From positions 1 to 64,000 of the forward strand of contig CAJTEY010000023.1 in the NCBI GenBank assembly GCA_910575775.1: a stretch of DNA of 64,000 nt, written 5' to 3'. This document shows, piece after piece, positions 1 through 8,981 of this stretch. Every line of letters starts with the position of its first letter. The stretch's first letter is position 1. This stretch comes from Lachnospiraceae bacterium (GTDB lineage Bacteria; Bacillota; Clostridia; Lachnospirales; Lachnospiraceae). Position numbers and translations under genes: made by a program. The notes under the pieces are model-generated. The model was not told the origin of the DNA. It ran no database searches and worked only from the letters and a program-made list of their open reading frames with translations.

Positions 1-113
1 CCTTTCTTCAGATTCCACCTCACGATGGACACCCTTGGCTTCGGCTGTATCCTTCCCACTGCCGGGCGGATTGGGGACTTTCACCCGTTAGAACGTGTGC
101 CCACCGGGCACAC
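1..113 (-). mobile_element. Group II intron, 5' end only (truncated by window edge)
   Basis: Read on the minus strand from about position 113, the sequence begins GTGTGCCC and continues with GGGTGAAAGTCCC and a later GGGTGTCC...GTGAGG...GAATCTGAAG pattern. These are the signatures I know from the start of domain I of bacterial group II introns. Only about 113 nucleotides are visible; the rest of the ribozyme and any reverse transcriptase lie to the left. The short open frames over this stretch are not genes. The intron starts directly after a terminator hairpin, the classic target of the IIC class, but the class is inferred from position only. Confidence 0.75.
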
Positions 114-114
114 C

Positions 115-148
115 AAAAGAAAGAGAAGACCTCACGATCTTCTCTTTC
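115..148 (-). terminator. Intrinsic terminator of trpB2, target of the intron
   Basis: A perfect 11-bp stem (119-129 with 138-148, loop 130-137) lies about 30 bases after the trpB2 stop and is followed on the minus strand by TCTTTTG, where the intron boundary falls. Confidence 0.8.
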
Positions 149-179
149 ATATATTCTGTATTTATACCCGTGTGTCGAA

Positions 180-1559
180 TCATTCACCCGAAACAGACGG
201 AAGGCCCGCAAACCCTTTTTCCAGATCCTCGTTGGTAGGAACATAATCCGTCATCTGTCCGTCGTGGAACTTTCCGTAAGCCACCATATCGAAATATCCC
301 GTGCCTGTCAGACCGAAGACAATCGTCTTCTCCTCCCCTGTCTCCTTGCACTTCACAGCCTCATCAATAGCTGCCTTGATCGCATGTGCACTCTCCGGGG
401 CAGGCAGGATTCCCTCGATTCTCGCAAACTCCTCCGCCGCCTTAAACACTGCTGTCTGCTCTACGCTGACCGCCTCGATCAGACCGTCATCATACAACTG
501 CGACACAACGGAACTCATACCGTGATAGCGCAGACCGCCTGCATGGTTCGGGGCCGGCATAAAGCCGCTTCCCAGCGTATACATCTTCGCGAGCGGACAA
601 ACCTTTCCCGTATCGCAGAAATCATACACATATTTTCCTCTGGTCAGACTGGGGCAGGATGCCGGCTCCACCGCTATGATACGATAATCTGCCTCCCCTC
701 TGATCTTCTCTCCAACGAAGGGGGAAATCAGACCGCCCAGATTGGAGCCGCCGCCTGCACAGCCGATAATCATATCCGGCTTAATGTCATATTTTCTGAA
801 CGCCGCCCTCGTCTCCTCACCGATGATGGACTGGTGCAAAAGCACCTGGGAAAGTACACTGCCAAGCACATAGCGGTAACCTTCCTTCTTCCCGGCTGCC
901 TCCACCGCCTCGGAAATCGCACAGCCGAGACTGCCTCCTGTTCCCGGAAACTCTTCCAGAATTTTCCGTCCCACATTCGTGGTATCGGAGGGTGACGGCG
1001 TTACCTGCGCGCCGTAGGTGCGCATCACCTCGCGCCGGAAAGGCTTCTGCTCATAAGAAACCTTCACCATATAGACATGGCAGTCCAGCCCAAAATAGGA
1101 GCAGGCCATGGACAACGCTGTTCCCCACTGGCCGGCGCCGGTCTCCGTAGTTACCCCTGCAAGACCCTGCTGCTTCGCATAATATGCCTGCGCGATGGCC
1201 GAGTTGAGCTTATGGCTGCCGCTCGTATTGTTGCCCTCAAATTTATAATAGATCTTAGCCGGCGTATCCAGCTTCTTTTCCAGACAGTACGCACGCACAA
1301 GCGGTGACGGCCGGTACATCTTGTAGAAATCCAGGATTTCCTGCGGAATATCGATATAGGCATCCGTGTCGTTCAATTCCTGTCTCGCCAGCTCGTCACA
1401 GAACACTTCCCGCAGCTCCTCGAAAGTAATCGGCTGCAGAGTGCCGGGATTCAGCAGCGGTGCGGGCTTATTCTTCATATCAGCCCGGACATTGTACCAC
1501 TGTTTCGGCATCTCCTCCTCTTCCAGATAAATTTTGTACGGTATCGTCTTCTCTGACAT
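180..1559 (-). CDS. trpB: TrpB2-type tryptophan synthase beta chain
   Basis: PLP enzyme of 459 residues that joins indole (or a related acceptor) to serine. The PLP lysine lies in the motif GSHKLNSA, followed by the family's ETGAGQWG block and the glycine-rich phosphate-binding loop GCAGGGSN. The N-terminal extension and the length above 430 residues fit the TrpB2 (trpB-related) subfamily rather than the about 400-residue TrpB1 of trp operons. No trpA or other trp gene is nearby, which is usual for TrpB2; it may salvage indole, but that is inference. The start has a good ribosome site (GGGAGAGG). It follows the chemoreceptor gene by about 20 bases and could be co-transcribed with it. Confidence 0.93.
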   Translation of the reverse strand: MSEKTIPYKIYLEEEEMPKQWYNVRADMKNKPAPLLNPGTLQPITFEELREVFCDELARQELNDTDAYIDIPQEILDFYKMYRPSPLVRAYCLEKKLDTPAKIYYKFEGNNTSGSHKLNSAIAQAYYAKQQGLAGVTTETGAGQWGTALSMACSYFGLDCHVYMVKVSYEQKPFRREVMRTYGAQVTPSPSDTTNVGRKILEEFPGTGGSLGCAISEAVEAAGKKEGYRYVLGSVLSQVLLHQSIIGEETRAAFRKYDIKPDMIIGCAGGGSNLGGLISPFVGEKIRGEADYRIIAVEPASCPSLTRGKYVYDFCDTGKVCPLAKMYTLGSGFMPAPNHAGGLRYHGMSSVVSQLYDDGLIEAVSVEQTAVFKAAEEFARIEGILPAPESAHAIKAAIDEAVKCKETGEEKTIVFGLTGTGYFDMVAYGKFHDGQMTDYVPTNEDLEKGFAGLPSVSGE

Positions 1560-1580
1560 GATTCCTCTCCCTGTCCTAAA

Positions 1581-3230
1581 TTAATGTTTGAGCTTAAACC
1601 TGCTGGTCTGCTTCTGCATCTGGTTCACCTGTTCAAACAGCTCTGCACTGACAGCCGCAGACTCCTCGCTGTTGGCTGTGTTCGTCTGCACCACGTTGGA
1701 AATCTGCCCGAGCGCCTCGGATACCTGAGAGATCGCGGTAGCCTCGATCTGCACCGCATCCGCAAACTCTTCCACCGCATCGTTGGACTGTGTAACGAGT
1801 GTGAGTGTCTTCTTTAAGGATGTGGAAACTTCCTCCACAATCCTGCTGCCCTTGCCGGCTGCCTGTACGGAGTTTTCAATCAGCTCCTTCGTAGCCTTAG
1901 CCGCCTGATCGGATTTCGCTGCCAGATCACGGACCTCCTTCGCCACCACGGCAAAGCCCTTGCCGGCCTCTCCGGCCCTGCTTGCTTCCACTGCCGCATT
2001 CAGTGCAAGGATATTCGTCTGGAAAGCAATATTTTCAATTGTGGAAATAATATTCTCAATCTGCTGCGAGGTATCGCTGATATCTGTCATGGCGCTGATC
2101 AGCTGCTCCATCTGCTGGCTGCTCAGGTTCACCTGATCGCCGGTCAGATGTGCATTATCCCGCATCTCGGTAGCCATCTGTATATTCTTCTCCGCGCTTC
2201 TTGCCAGATCATCTGTTGTAGCGGTAAGCTCTTCCACCGCAGCCGCCTGATCCGTGGCGCCCTCAGCCAGCATCTGGGAACTGTTGGAGAGACTCTGCGC
2301 ATGCCCGAACACCTTGTGCTCCACATCGTTGATGTTGTTCATCGCCGAAGAGAGGGAAGCCGTAAAGCTGTCAATGGATTCTGAGATGGAGCGGAAATCA
2401 CCGATAAAGGGAACCGACGCCTCCACATCGAAATTGCCTCCGGAAAGCTGGCTCATCATACGGTTGATATCTTCTATATACTTGTTGATCCGATCTATGG
2501 ACTGTTTCAGTGTCCTTGCCAGATCGCCGATCTCATCATTGGCATCATAATTCAGTTCAATCTTCATGCAGCCATCCTGTAACGGCTTCGTCTTTGCCGT
2601 GATCAGAAGAATCGGCTTCAGCACACGTCTCATAATATAGAGCACCAGACTTAACAGCAAAACTAAAGTCAGCAAAAGTCCCGCGCCTGTAACAATATGC
2701 ATGGTATGCACGGTCTGCTCCATATGCAGCGCGCTGAGATCGTTCAGCTCCACACCTCGCTCCACAACCTGCTCCAGAAGTCCTACCAGAACGCCCAGAT
2801 TACTCGAGATGGTCTCCTGGTAATACGCCTGCGCCTGCGCCGGATCCGTATTGTAAAGCTCCAGCACATAGGCCGCCGACTCATGCAGCTCCTTGTGCAG
2901 CGGCTCAAGCTGGGTGCGCAGGTCAAGAATCGCCTTATCTTCCGTTCCCGCCTCACCGTAAAGCCACTGTCCCAGCACACATCCTGTTGGATCCGTACTG
3001 CCGGTAAATTCCATGCCGGCATACAGGGCATTGCTTAAGTTGGAAGACCACTTGTAATGGGCCGCCTCCGCCTTCTGTGCCCTCTGCAGCACCTCGTTCA
3101 CCGCAACATTGGCTGCCGCACTGTCCTCCATATTATAAATATTTTTTGTTGTCATCACACTGAACACCATAACTGCCAGCAAGGCAGCCACCACCCGGAC
3201 TCCGGCCATGATTTTTATACTCTTGCGCAT
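1581..3230 (-). CDS. Methyl-accepting chemotaxis protein with extracellular CZB-like domain
   Basis: Membrane chemoreceptor of about 549 residues. A first membrane helix lies near residues 8-28 and a second near 180-205, with a sensory domain between them. The sensory part has HxxW (AHYKW), CxLGxW (GCVLGQW) and a later HKELH, the pattern of a chemoreceptor zinc-binding (CZB) fold, here outside the membrane. A HAMP segment follows, then a long signalling coiled coil with the conserved tip [19 protein letters not shown]. The start at 3230 was chosen because AAAGGAG sits 7 bases upstream; the longer frame back to 3290 lacks a site. It should pass ligand (possibly metal or redox) signals to CheA/CheW, which are not in this window. 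Confidence 0.93.
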   Translation of the reverse strand: MRKSIKIMAGVRVVAALLAVMVFSVMTTKNIYNMEDSAAANVAVNEVLQRAQKAEAAHYKWSSNLSNALYAGMEFTGSTDPTGCVLGQWLYGEAGTEDKAILDLRTQLEPLHKELHESAAYVLELYNTDPAQAQAYYQETISSNLGVLVGLLEQVVERGVELNDLSALHMEQTVHTMHIVTGAGLLLTLVLLLSLVLYIMRRVLKPILLITAKTKPLQDGCMKIELNYDANDEIGDLARTLKQSIDRINKYIEDINRMMSQLSGGNFDVEASVPFIGDFRSISESIDSFTASLSSAMNNINDVEHKVFGHAQSLSNSSQMLAEGATDQAAAVEELTATTDDLARSAEKNIQMATEMRDNAHLTGDQVNLSSQQMEQLISAMTDISDTSQQIENIISTIENIAFQTNILALNAAVEASRAGEAGKGFAVVAKEVRDLAAKSDQAAKATKELIENSVQAAGKGSRIVEEVSTSLKKTLTLVTQSNDAVEEFADAVQIEATAISQVSEALGQISNVVQTNTANSEESAAVSAELFEQVNQMQKQTSRFKLKH

Positions 3231-3264
3231 CTCCACTTCTCCTTTAATCATGTTATGTTTATGT

Positions 3265-3309
3265 ACAATCGTACGAATAGATTGTAGCATAACCGCTCTC
3301 TTATTTCAA
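3265..3309 (-). promoter_or_regulatory. Promoter of the chemoreceptor gene, with overlapping inverted repeat
   Basis: On the minus strand, TTGAAA (3304-3309) and TACAAT (3282-3287) are 16 bases apart. A 7-bp inverted repeat, TACAATC/GATTGTA (3265-3271 and 3281-3287), covers the -10 and start site and could be an operator. Confidence 0.65.
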
Positions 3310-3375
3310 TCACTTAAAACAAATCCTTATACTGCTTTTGGGCAAAACATCCCCCTGACGGATGCGTGCGGGCCG

Positions 3376-3570
3376 CTAACCGCAGTCCGGCTCCTGTGCA
3401 TCAAACAGTTTCCCCGTGGCAAAGGGACTGCCCACATCGCACCGCCCGTGATGGTACGCCTTTTTCCGCTCACCCCCGGAGAGTTCCTCCGAAGTTTCCA
3501 CCTTGATCCGGCTGACGCCGTCTTTCGTCAGATTGTCCAGCATTTTGATTACGTCATCCACTTCACTCAT
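3376..3570 (-). CDS. Small His/Cys protein at the end of the sirohaem operon
   Basis: 64-residue protein with an excellent ribosome site (AAGGAGG, 7 bases before ATG), starting only 18 bases after the hemL stop. The N-terminal half looks like an amphipathic helix pair. The second half contains KAYHHGRCDVGSPFATG, a compact His-His-Cys cluster that looks like a metal- or cofactor-contacting loop. No signal peptide or membrane segment. I do not recognise a named family. Its place as the last gene of a complete tetrapyrrole operon suggests a role linked to sirohaem or iron, but this is guilt by association only. Confidence 0.7.
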   Translation of the reverse strand: MSEVDDVIKMLDNLTKDGVSRIKVETSEELSGGERKKAYHHGRCDVGSPFATGKLFDAQEPDCG

Positions 3571-3588
3571 CTGTCCCCTCCTTATTTA

Positions 3589-4968
3589 CTATATTCCAGT
3601 CACGTCTTCGGCGCAACTGAATGCAAAGCCGCTCCCAACGCACGCAGCAATAGCTTCGCAGGTCTCTTCAATCAGCGCATCAGAATGGGCGTCCGAGACA
3701 AACACTGCCTCAAACTGGGACGGAGCCACATAAATGCCCCGTTCCAGCATGTTGTTGAAATACGCCGCAAACGCCTTTCGGTCACACAGACAGGCATCCT
3801 CATAGTTTTCCACCTGCCGCAGCTTTCTGCGCCGTTCCTGCTCCCTGTCCCCTGTTTCCGAAGTGTTTTCCCAAACGCCGCCGGCATTCCATCCGGGAAC
3901 AAAAAATGCCGAGAGCAGCGAACCCGCCCGGTTCACCACAAGCCCCGCCTTTCGGTAAGCCCCGGAAAGCTTCCCGGCCCGCCTGTCGATCCTCTCATAG
4001 ATGCCCGTATCATCCATCAGAATTTTCAGCGTTGTAATACCCGCCGCCACCGCCACAGGGTTTCCCGAAAGCGTTCCCGCCTGATAAACCGCTCCAAGGG
4101 GCGCAACGCAGGACATGATATCCCGCCTGCCGCCATAAGCCGCCAGCGGCATCCCGCCGCCCACAATCTTTCCGAAGGTGTACAGGTCGGCATGCACGCC
4201 CGTGTACTCGGACGCGCCTCCAAGCCCAAGCCGGAAGCCCGTGATCACCTCGTCGAAAAGCAGAAGCGCGCCATGTTCTTTCGTGATGCGGCGCAAAAAC
4301 TCCAGAAACCCTTTTTTCGGCGGCACCACACCCATGTTGGCCGCCACCGGCTCCACCACCACCGCCGCTACCCGTCCGTAGTTTTCTTCCATCAGCGCGC
4401 GCACGGACTCCTCGTCATTGTAGACTGCCGTCAGAGTGTCCGCCGCATATCCCGCCGGCACACCCGCGCTGTCCGGCTCCGACTGGGTCATCAGCCCGGA
4501 ACCCGCTTTCACCAGCAGACCGTCGGAATGGCCGTGGTAATTGCCTGCAAACTTGATGATCTTCTCACGGCCCGTGAATCCTCTCGCCACTCGCACGGCA
4601 CTCATCACTGCCTCCGTACCGGAACTGACCAGACGCACCATCTCCACATCGGGCACACAGACGCCGATCAGTTCCGAAAGTTCCACTTCCCCCGCTGTGG
4701 GCGCGCCGAAAGTCAGCCCGTCCGCACAGGCTCTCTGCACCGCCTCCACCACTTTCGGATGCGCATGTCCCAGAATGCCCGGCCCCCAGGAGCAGACATA
4801 ATCCAGATATCTGTGTCCGTCCGCATCAAAAAGCCACGGTCCCTGCGCCTTCTGCACAAAGAAGGGATGCCTGCCCACCGCGCCAAACGCCCGCACCGGG
4901 GAATTGACCCCGCCGGGGATTCTTTGCTGCGCTCTGTTGAAAAGTTGTTCCGATCTTACGTTTTCCAT
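3589..4968 (-). CDS. hemL: Glutamate-1-semialdehyde 2,1-aminomutase
   Basis: PLP enzyme that makes 5-aminolevulinate from glutamate-1-semialdehyde, the second step of the C5 pathway begun by HemA. The start of the mature fold, PGGVNSPVRAF, the GTEA loop, and the catalytic lysine in TFGKIVGGGMP are all visible. About 459 residues is slightly longer than the usual 430 because of a charged insert (SETGDREQERRRKLRQ) near residue 370. ATG at 4968 is preferred over 4980 because GGGGAG lies just upstream of it. It follows hemB closely in the operon. Confidence 0.95.
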   Translation of the reverse strand: MENVRSEQLFNRAQQRIPGGVNSPVRAFGAVGRHPFFVQKAQGPWLFDADGHRYLDYVCSWGPGILGHAHPKVVEAVQRACADGLTFGAPTAGEVELSELIGVCVPDVEMVRLVSSGTEAVMSAVRVARGFTGREKIIKFAGNYHGHSDGLLVKAGSGLMTQSEPDSAGVPAGYAADTLTAVYNDEESVRALMEENYGRVAAVVVEPVAANMGVVPPKKGFLEFLRRITKEHGALLLFDEVITGFRLGLGGASEYTGVHADLYTFGKIVGGGMPLAAYGGRRDIMSCVAPLGAVYQAGTLSGNPVAVAAGITTLKILMDDTGIYERIDRRAGKLSGAYRKAGLVVNRAGSLLSAFFVPGWNAGGVWENTSETGDREQERRRKLRQVENYEDACLCDRKAFAAYFNNMLERGIYVAPSQFEAVFVSDAHSDALIEETCEAIAACVGSGFAFSCAEDVTGI

Positions 4969-5007
4969 AGGACTCCCCATTCCGAAGTGTTTACACAGAC
5001 CGCCCTG

Positions 5008-5973
5008 TTATCGGTCCTTCTCCCACGCGGCGGCCTCCAGCGCATGATAGGTAATGATAATCTTCGCGCCCGCCCGCTTCATGGCCGTGAGATTCTCCAG
5101 TACAATCCTTCTCTCGTCAATCCATCCGTTGGCGGCGGCCGCTTTCACCATGGCGTACTCCCCGCTCACATTGTACACTGCAAGCGGCATATCGAACGTG
5201 AGCGCCGCCTCCTTCAGAACATCCAGATAGGCGAGGGCCGGTTTGACCATCACAATGTCCGCCCCCTCCTCTATATCCGCCCGGATTTCCCGCAGCGCCT
5301 CCTGCCCGTTGGCGCAGTCCATCTGATAGCTTTTGCGGTCGCCGAAGCCCGGCGCAGAGTGAGCCGCATCCCGGAACGGTCCGTAATAGGCGGAGGCAAA
5401 TTTCGCGCTGTAAGCCATGATCGGCGTCTGGGTAAAGCCTGCCCGGTCGAGACCTTCCCGTATGGCCGCCACCCGGCCGTCCATCATATCCGAGGGCGCT
5501 GCCATATCCGCACCGGCCTCCACAAGACTCACCGCCATCTTCACCAGATAGGGCAGCGTCTCGTCGTTTAAGATTTCCTCCCCGCACACCATCCCGCAGT
5601 GACCGTGGGACGTGTATTCGCACAGACAGATATCCACCACAATATAGATTTCCGGGTAATGCTCCTTCATATAACGAACCGCCCGCTGGGTAACGCCGTC
5701 GCTGGCGTAGGCCTGGCTCCCCTGCGGATCCTTGCGGGCCGGAATGCCAAAAAGCATAACACCTCCGATGCCCGCCTCTTTCACACGATCCAAAATCTCA
5801 TCCAGACAGTCAACCGAATACTGGAAAATGCCCGGCATGGAATCCACCGGGTTTCTGATCTGTTCGCCTTCTATCACAAAGATCGGGTAAATCAGATCTT
5901 TCGGATGCAGTCTCGTCTCCTGCATCATGGAGCGGATTCTCCCGTCCCTTCTCAATCTTCTGAAGCGGTACAT
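5008..5973 (-). CDS. hemB: Delta-aminolevulinic acid dehydratase (porphobilinogen synthase)
   Basis: Condenses two 5-aminolevulinate molecules into porphobilinogen. The 321-residue length is typical. The cysteine-rich zinc site DICLCEYTSHGHCG is intact, so a zinc-dependent enzyme is expected. The two Schiff-base lysines sit in YSAKFASAYYGPFRDA and in MVKPALAYLD. It is the fifth enzyme gene of the operon, between the cobA-hemD fusion and hemL. Confidence 0.96.
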   Translation of the reverse strand: MYRFRRLRRDGRIRSMMQETRLHPKDLIYPIFVIEGEQIRNPVDSMPGIFQYSVDCLDEILDRVKEAGIGGVMLFGIPARKDPQGSQAYASDGVTQRAVRYMKEHYPEIYIVVDICLCEYTSHGHCGMVCGEEILNDETLPYLVKMAVSLVEAGADMAAPSDMMDGRVAAIREGLDRAGFTQTPIMAYSAKFASAYYGPFRDAAHSAPGFGDRKSYQMDCANGQEALREIRADIEEGADIVMVKPALAYLDVLKEAALTFDMPLAVYNVSGEYAMVKAAAANGWIDERRIVLENLTAMKRAGAKIIITYHALEAAAWEKDR

Positions 5974-6072
5974 GATTTTCTCCTTCTTTCTTTTCTCCTC
6001 GTCATCCGTGTAACAAACCCGGAACTTCCATTCCTGCCATACTGCCTCCCCGAAGCGGCTCCCTGCCGCCCG

Positions 6073-7746
6073 TCAAAGTCCTCTTTCATGCACTTCCCTG
6101 CACAGGCAGGCCGCAACCGCGTCCACAGTGGCTTCCTCCGCAGTCAGAGGCTGCGTTTTCACATGGCCGTACACTTCCCTGGCGCACCATTCCCCGATGC
6201 AGACATAGCGGCTCTTTGTATTCTGTATGCCTTTCTGTTCCAGCCCTTCAAAATAAGCGCACGCCCCCATAGCGGAGCCAAAGACGATATAGTCCGGCTC
6301 TCTGCGGATCACCGCATCCCGCCTGTTCTCCTGCACGCCCAGCTCATAGAGGGGATACTCTGTATAAGGGATGCCCCTCTCATCAAAAATCTGCGGCAGA
6401 AGATCACTTCCCTGTTTTGCGCGGAGGAAAACCGTCCGGCGGTAGCGCTTTTCGTCCGTCTTCTGGCTCGTTTCCTCCCTGCCTGTTTCCGGACACGCCT
6501 GATCTGACTCCTGTTCCATGACGTCCGCCAGCCCCCGGGCCAGATGTTCAGCATCATAGACATCCGGCATATAGTCTGCATAAAGCCCTGCTTCCTGCAG
6601 CGCTTCCGCCGTACCCGGGCCGATCACCGCAATTTTCTGATCCGCCAGCAGTCTCAGATCCCGCCGCTCCTGCCGCATTTTGTTCAGAAAAACTTTCACA
6701 CCGTTTGGGCTGGTAAAAACAAGCCAGCCGCAGGCCGGAAAGTCCGGCAGCGGATCCTGTTCGGGCCGGATCTCCATAAAGCTCATATCCCAGACATCCG
6801 CGCCCTTTTCCCGGAGCACGGAGGCCATCCTGCCCGCAAAACGGGCGGTTCCTGTCACGCCCACGCTGGTTCCTTTCAGCGGCAGCATACACCGCCTTTC
6901 TCTCTCTGTCCTGTCAGACGTCTCCCTCCCGTCAGGCGCCTCTGCTTCCCGGAAGCCTCCGCCGGCTTCCGCTTCTGCCGCCGTAAGTGAAAGCTCTGCC
7001 ACCGCTCCGACCACGATCACCGCCGGGGAGGCAAACCCCTGCCCCGCTGCCCTGGCGTGAAGTGCAGAGAGCGGCGCACGCAAAACGCGCTGCCTTGCGG
7101 TCGTTCCTTCCATAACAATGGCACAGGGCGTACGGGGATCCTTTCCGGCTCCAAGCAGCCCCGCCGCAATTTCATCCAGACGGTGCATCCCCATCAGAAT
7201 CACAAGAGTGCCCTTAAGCCGGGCCAGCGTCTGAAAATCCAGCCGGCTCTGTTCCCTGCCTTCTGTTTCCGCCGCCGTTCCCGTCACCACCGTCACGCTG
7301 TCCGAAAGCCCCCTGTGGGTGACCGGGATGCCCGCCGCCGCCGGAACCGCAATGGCCGATGTGACGCCGGGAATGACCTCGCAGCAGATGCCCGCATCGC
7401 GCAGGGCAATAAATTCTTCCCCGCCCCGGCCAAACACATAAGGATCTCCTCCCTTTAACCGCACCACGGTTTTCCCCTCCCGCGCCTTCTCTATCAGAAG
7501 GGCGTTGATTTCAATCTGTTTCCTGCTGTGACACTGATACCGTTTACCCACATAAACTCTTTCACAGCCGGGTCTCGTCCACTGCAGCAGCTCCCGGGAC
7601 ACCAGACTGTCATAGACCACTGCGTCGCAGCTTTGCAGCGCCTCCACCGCCTTCAACGTCACAAGACCGGCATCGCCGCAGCCGCCGCCCGCCAGATATA
7701 CTTTTCCACCGCTCAATCTCCGTGTTTCCTCCATCATACAGGGCAT
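6073..7746 (-). CDS. cobA-hemD: Fused uroporphyrinogen-III C-methyltransferase / uroporphyrinogen-III synthase
   Basis: Two enzymes in one chain of 557 residues. The first about 245 residues are the SAM-dependent methyltransferase making precorrin-2: VYLAGGGCGDAGLVTLKA, then YVGKR, VRLKGGDPYVFGRGGEE, PGVTSAIAVPAAAGIPVTHR. A low-complexity acidic linker follows. The C-terminal about 260 residues are uroporphyrinogen-III synthase, recognised by VFTSPNGVKVF and VFGSAMGACAYF. The fusion channels hydroxymethylbilane straight to precorrin-2. The hemC stop and this ATG overlap as TAATG, so translation is probably coupled; ATGs at 7737 and 7734 are alternatives. The linker between the domains is rich in charged residues. 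Confidence 0.93.
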   Translation of the reverse strand: MPCMMEETRRLSGGKVYLAGGGCGDAGLVTLKAVEALQSCDAVVYDSLVSRELLQWTRPGCERVYVGKRYQCHSRKQIEINALLIEKAREGKTVVRLKGGDPYVFGRGGEEFIALRDAGICCEVIPGVTSAIAVPAAAGIPVTHRGLSDSVTVVTGTAAETEGREQSRLDFQTLARLKGTLVILMGMHRLDEIAAGLLGAGKDPRTPCAIVMEGTTARQRVLRAPLSALHARAAGQGFASPAVIVVGAVAELSLTAAEAEAGGGFREAEAPDGRETSDRTERERRCMLPLKGTSVGVTGTARFAGRMASVLREKGADVWDMSFMEIRPEQDPLPDFPACGWLVFTSPNGVKVFLNKMRQERRDLRLLADQKIAVIGPGTAEALQEAGLYADYMPDVYDAEHLARGLADVMEQESDQACPETGREETSQKTDEKRYRRTVFLRAKQGSDLLPQIFDERGIPYTEYPLYELGVQENRRDAVIRREPDYIVFGSAMGACAYFEGLEQKGIQNTKSRYVCIGEWCAREVYGHVKTQPLTAEEATVDAVAACLCREVHERGL

Positions 7747-8894
7747 TACGGCCAATCCGTCTGCTTTTTGACCATCTTTGCCGCCCGGCGGGCCATTCTT
7801 CCGCCCTCCGCCGCTTCGGCCGCGCCGATCAGCCTTACCTTGTTCTCTGCATACATGACGTCCAACAGCATGCTGTCTTCGGGGTACTTCATTTGCGATC
7901 CATACAGGGTGGCTGCATACGCCGCTTCCAGACTTCCCACCGACGACGTTTCCAACCTCTGTACCTGCGATGACTCCAGTTTCCGAACCATCGCAGGTTC
8001 CTGTCCACGTGAATACGCCGTGTATGCCTCTGGTCCCGATGCGGTCCGTCTGCACCATGCCGCTGCCGCCTCGCTGCAGTCTGCGGATAGCTGGGCCAGC
8101 GCTTCCCGCTCAACCAGATAGGAAAGCTCTGTCTCCGCATCCGAAATCTCTTTGCAAATGGCAGCCGCCACGGATCCCTGCACAGCCTCCACCGCAATGA
8201 TACCCTGACATGCCGCCGGCAGAAACAATTCCGGGGAGAGCGGATAGAAATCAAACGCCTCCTCCTTCTCAGCATCTATCCCCATTCTGTCAAGCCCTGC
8301 CTTTGCCAGCAGAATACCGTCATAATGGCCCGCCTGCAGTTTTTTCAGTCTGGTATCCACATTGCCGCGGATCTCTTCACAGATGACATCCTCCCAGACC
8401 CTTCGCGCAAGCATCTGCCGCCGCCGGCTGCCGGTTCCGATCCGAAACTGAGAACCGCCTGCCTGCGCCTCCATTCGGCTGTGCGCTATCCGCTCTTCGA
8501 TCTGCGCATTCGCGTAAATGCCTGCCCCCGCTTCCCAAAAAGACGGAAACGGTATTCTTCCCCCCTTTGGCACGACAAGCACATCCCTCACATCCGCCCT
8601 CGGCAGAACAGCCGCGATGAATAATCCCGTCGCCAGCCGTATCGGCAAATCCTTCGCCGAATGCACCGCCAGGTCAATGTGCCCGGATAACAGCGCCTTT
8701 TCCAGTTCCGATGCAAAGATCCCCTTATCTCCAACCATTGACATGGGCGTGTCCTGAAACCGATCCCCTCTTGTCTGCAGAACCACCAGTTCCGTCCTTA
8801 TGCTGCTGTCAATCTCCGCTATCGCCGTCTGCACGAGTGCCGCCTGCCGCAAAGCCAGTTTGCTTCCCCTTGTGCCGATTCTGATTCCGCTCAT
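7746..8894 (-). CDS. hemC: Hydroxymethylbilane synthase (porphobilinogen deaminase) with C-terminal extension
   Basis: Polymerises four porphobilinogens. Starts IRIGTRGSKLALRQA, with VVLQTRGD, the AVHSAKDLP block and GTGSRRRQML, all diagnostic. At 382 residues it is longer than the usual 310. The C-terminal third after PAACQGIIAVEA is diverged, and the cofactor-attaching Cys region reads AQLSADCSEAAAAW, so a cysteine is present. The start at 8894 is where homology begins, though its ribosome site is weak; an in-frame ATG at 8957 would place an 11-G tract inside the gene. Translation may depend on coupling to the upstream dehydrogenase gene. Confidence 0.92.
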   Translation of the reverse strand: MSGIRIGTRGSKLALRQAALVQTAIAEIDSSIRTELVVLQTRGDRFQDTPMSMVGDKGIFASELEKALLSGHIDLAVHSAKDLPIRLATGLFIAAVLPRADVRDVLVVPKGGRIPFPSFWEAGAGIYANAQIEERIAHSRMEAQAGGSQFRIGTGSRRRQMLARRVWEDVICEEIRGNVDTRLKKLQAGHYDGILLAKAGLDRMGIDAEKEEAFDFYPLSPELFLPAACQGIIAVEAVQGSVAAAICKEISDAETELSYLVEREALAQLSADCSEAAAAWCRRTASGPEAYTAYSRGQEPAMVRKLESSQVQRLETSSVGSLEAAYAATLYGSQMKYPEDSMLLDVMYAENKVRLIGAAEAAEGGRMARRAAKMVKKQTDWP

Positions 8895-8931
8895 GTTTCC
8901 GAGAGTCTCTCTTTCACTTCCAATGATCTTA

Positions 8932-8942
8932 CCCCCCCCCCC
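8932..8942 (-). repeat. Homopolymer of 11 G just upstream of hemC
   Basis: Eleven consecutive C on the plus strand, i.e. G11 on the coding strand, in the 87-bp gap before hemC. Such tracts are prone to slipped-strand mutation. Confidence 0.9.
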
Positions 8943-8981
8943 ACACAAAATTCTCATATAGAAACGGATTATCGATAAACA

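Noticed and set aside
20..246. Short overlapping open frames on both strands at the left edge
   Set aside because: They lie within the group II intron tip and the terminator; widely seen spurious translations of such introns.
3208..5571. 787-codon plus-strand open frame opposite hemL and hemB
   Set aside because: The minus-strand genes are clear full-length enzymes; the long antisense frame arises from GC-rich codon bias.
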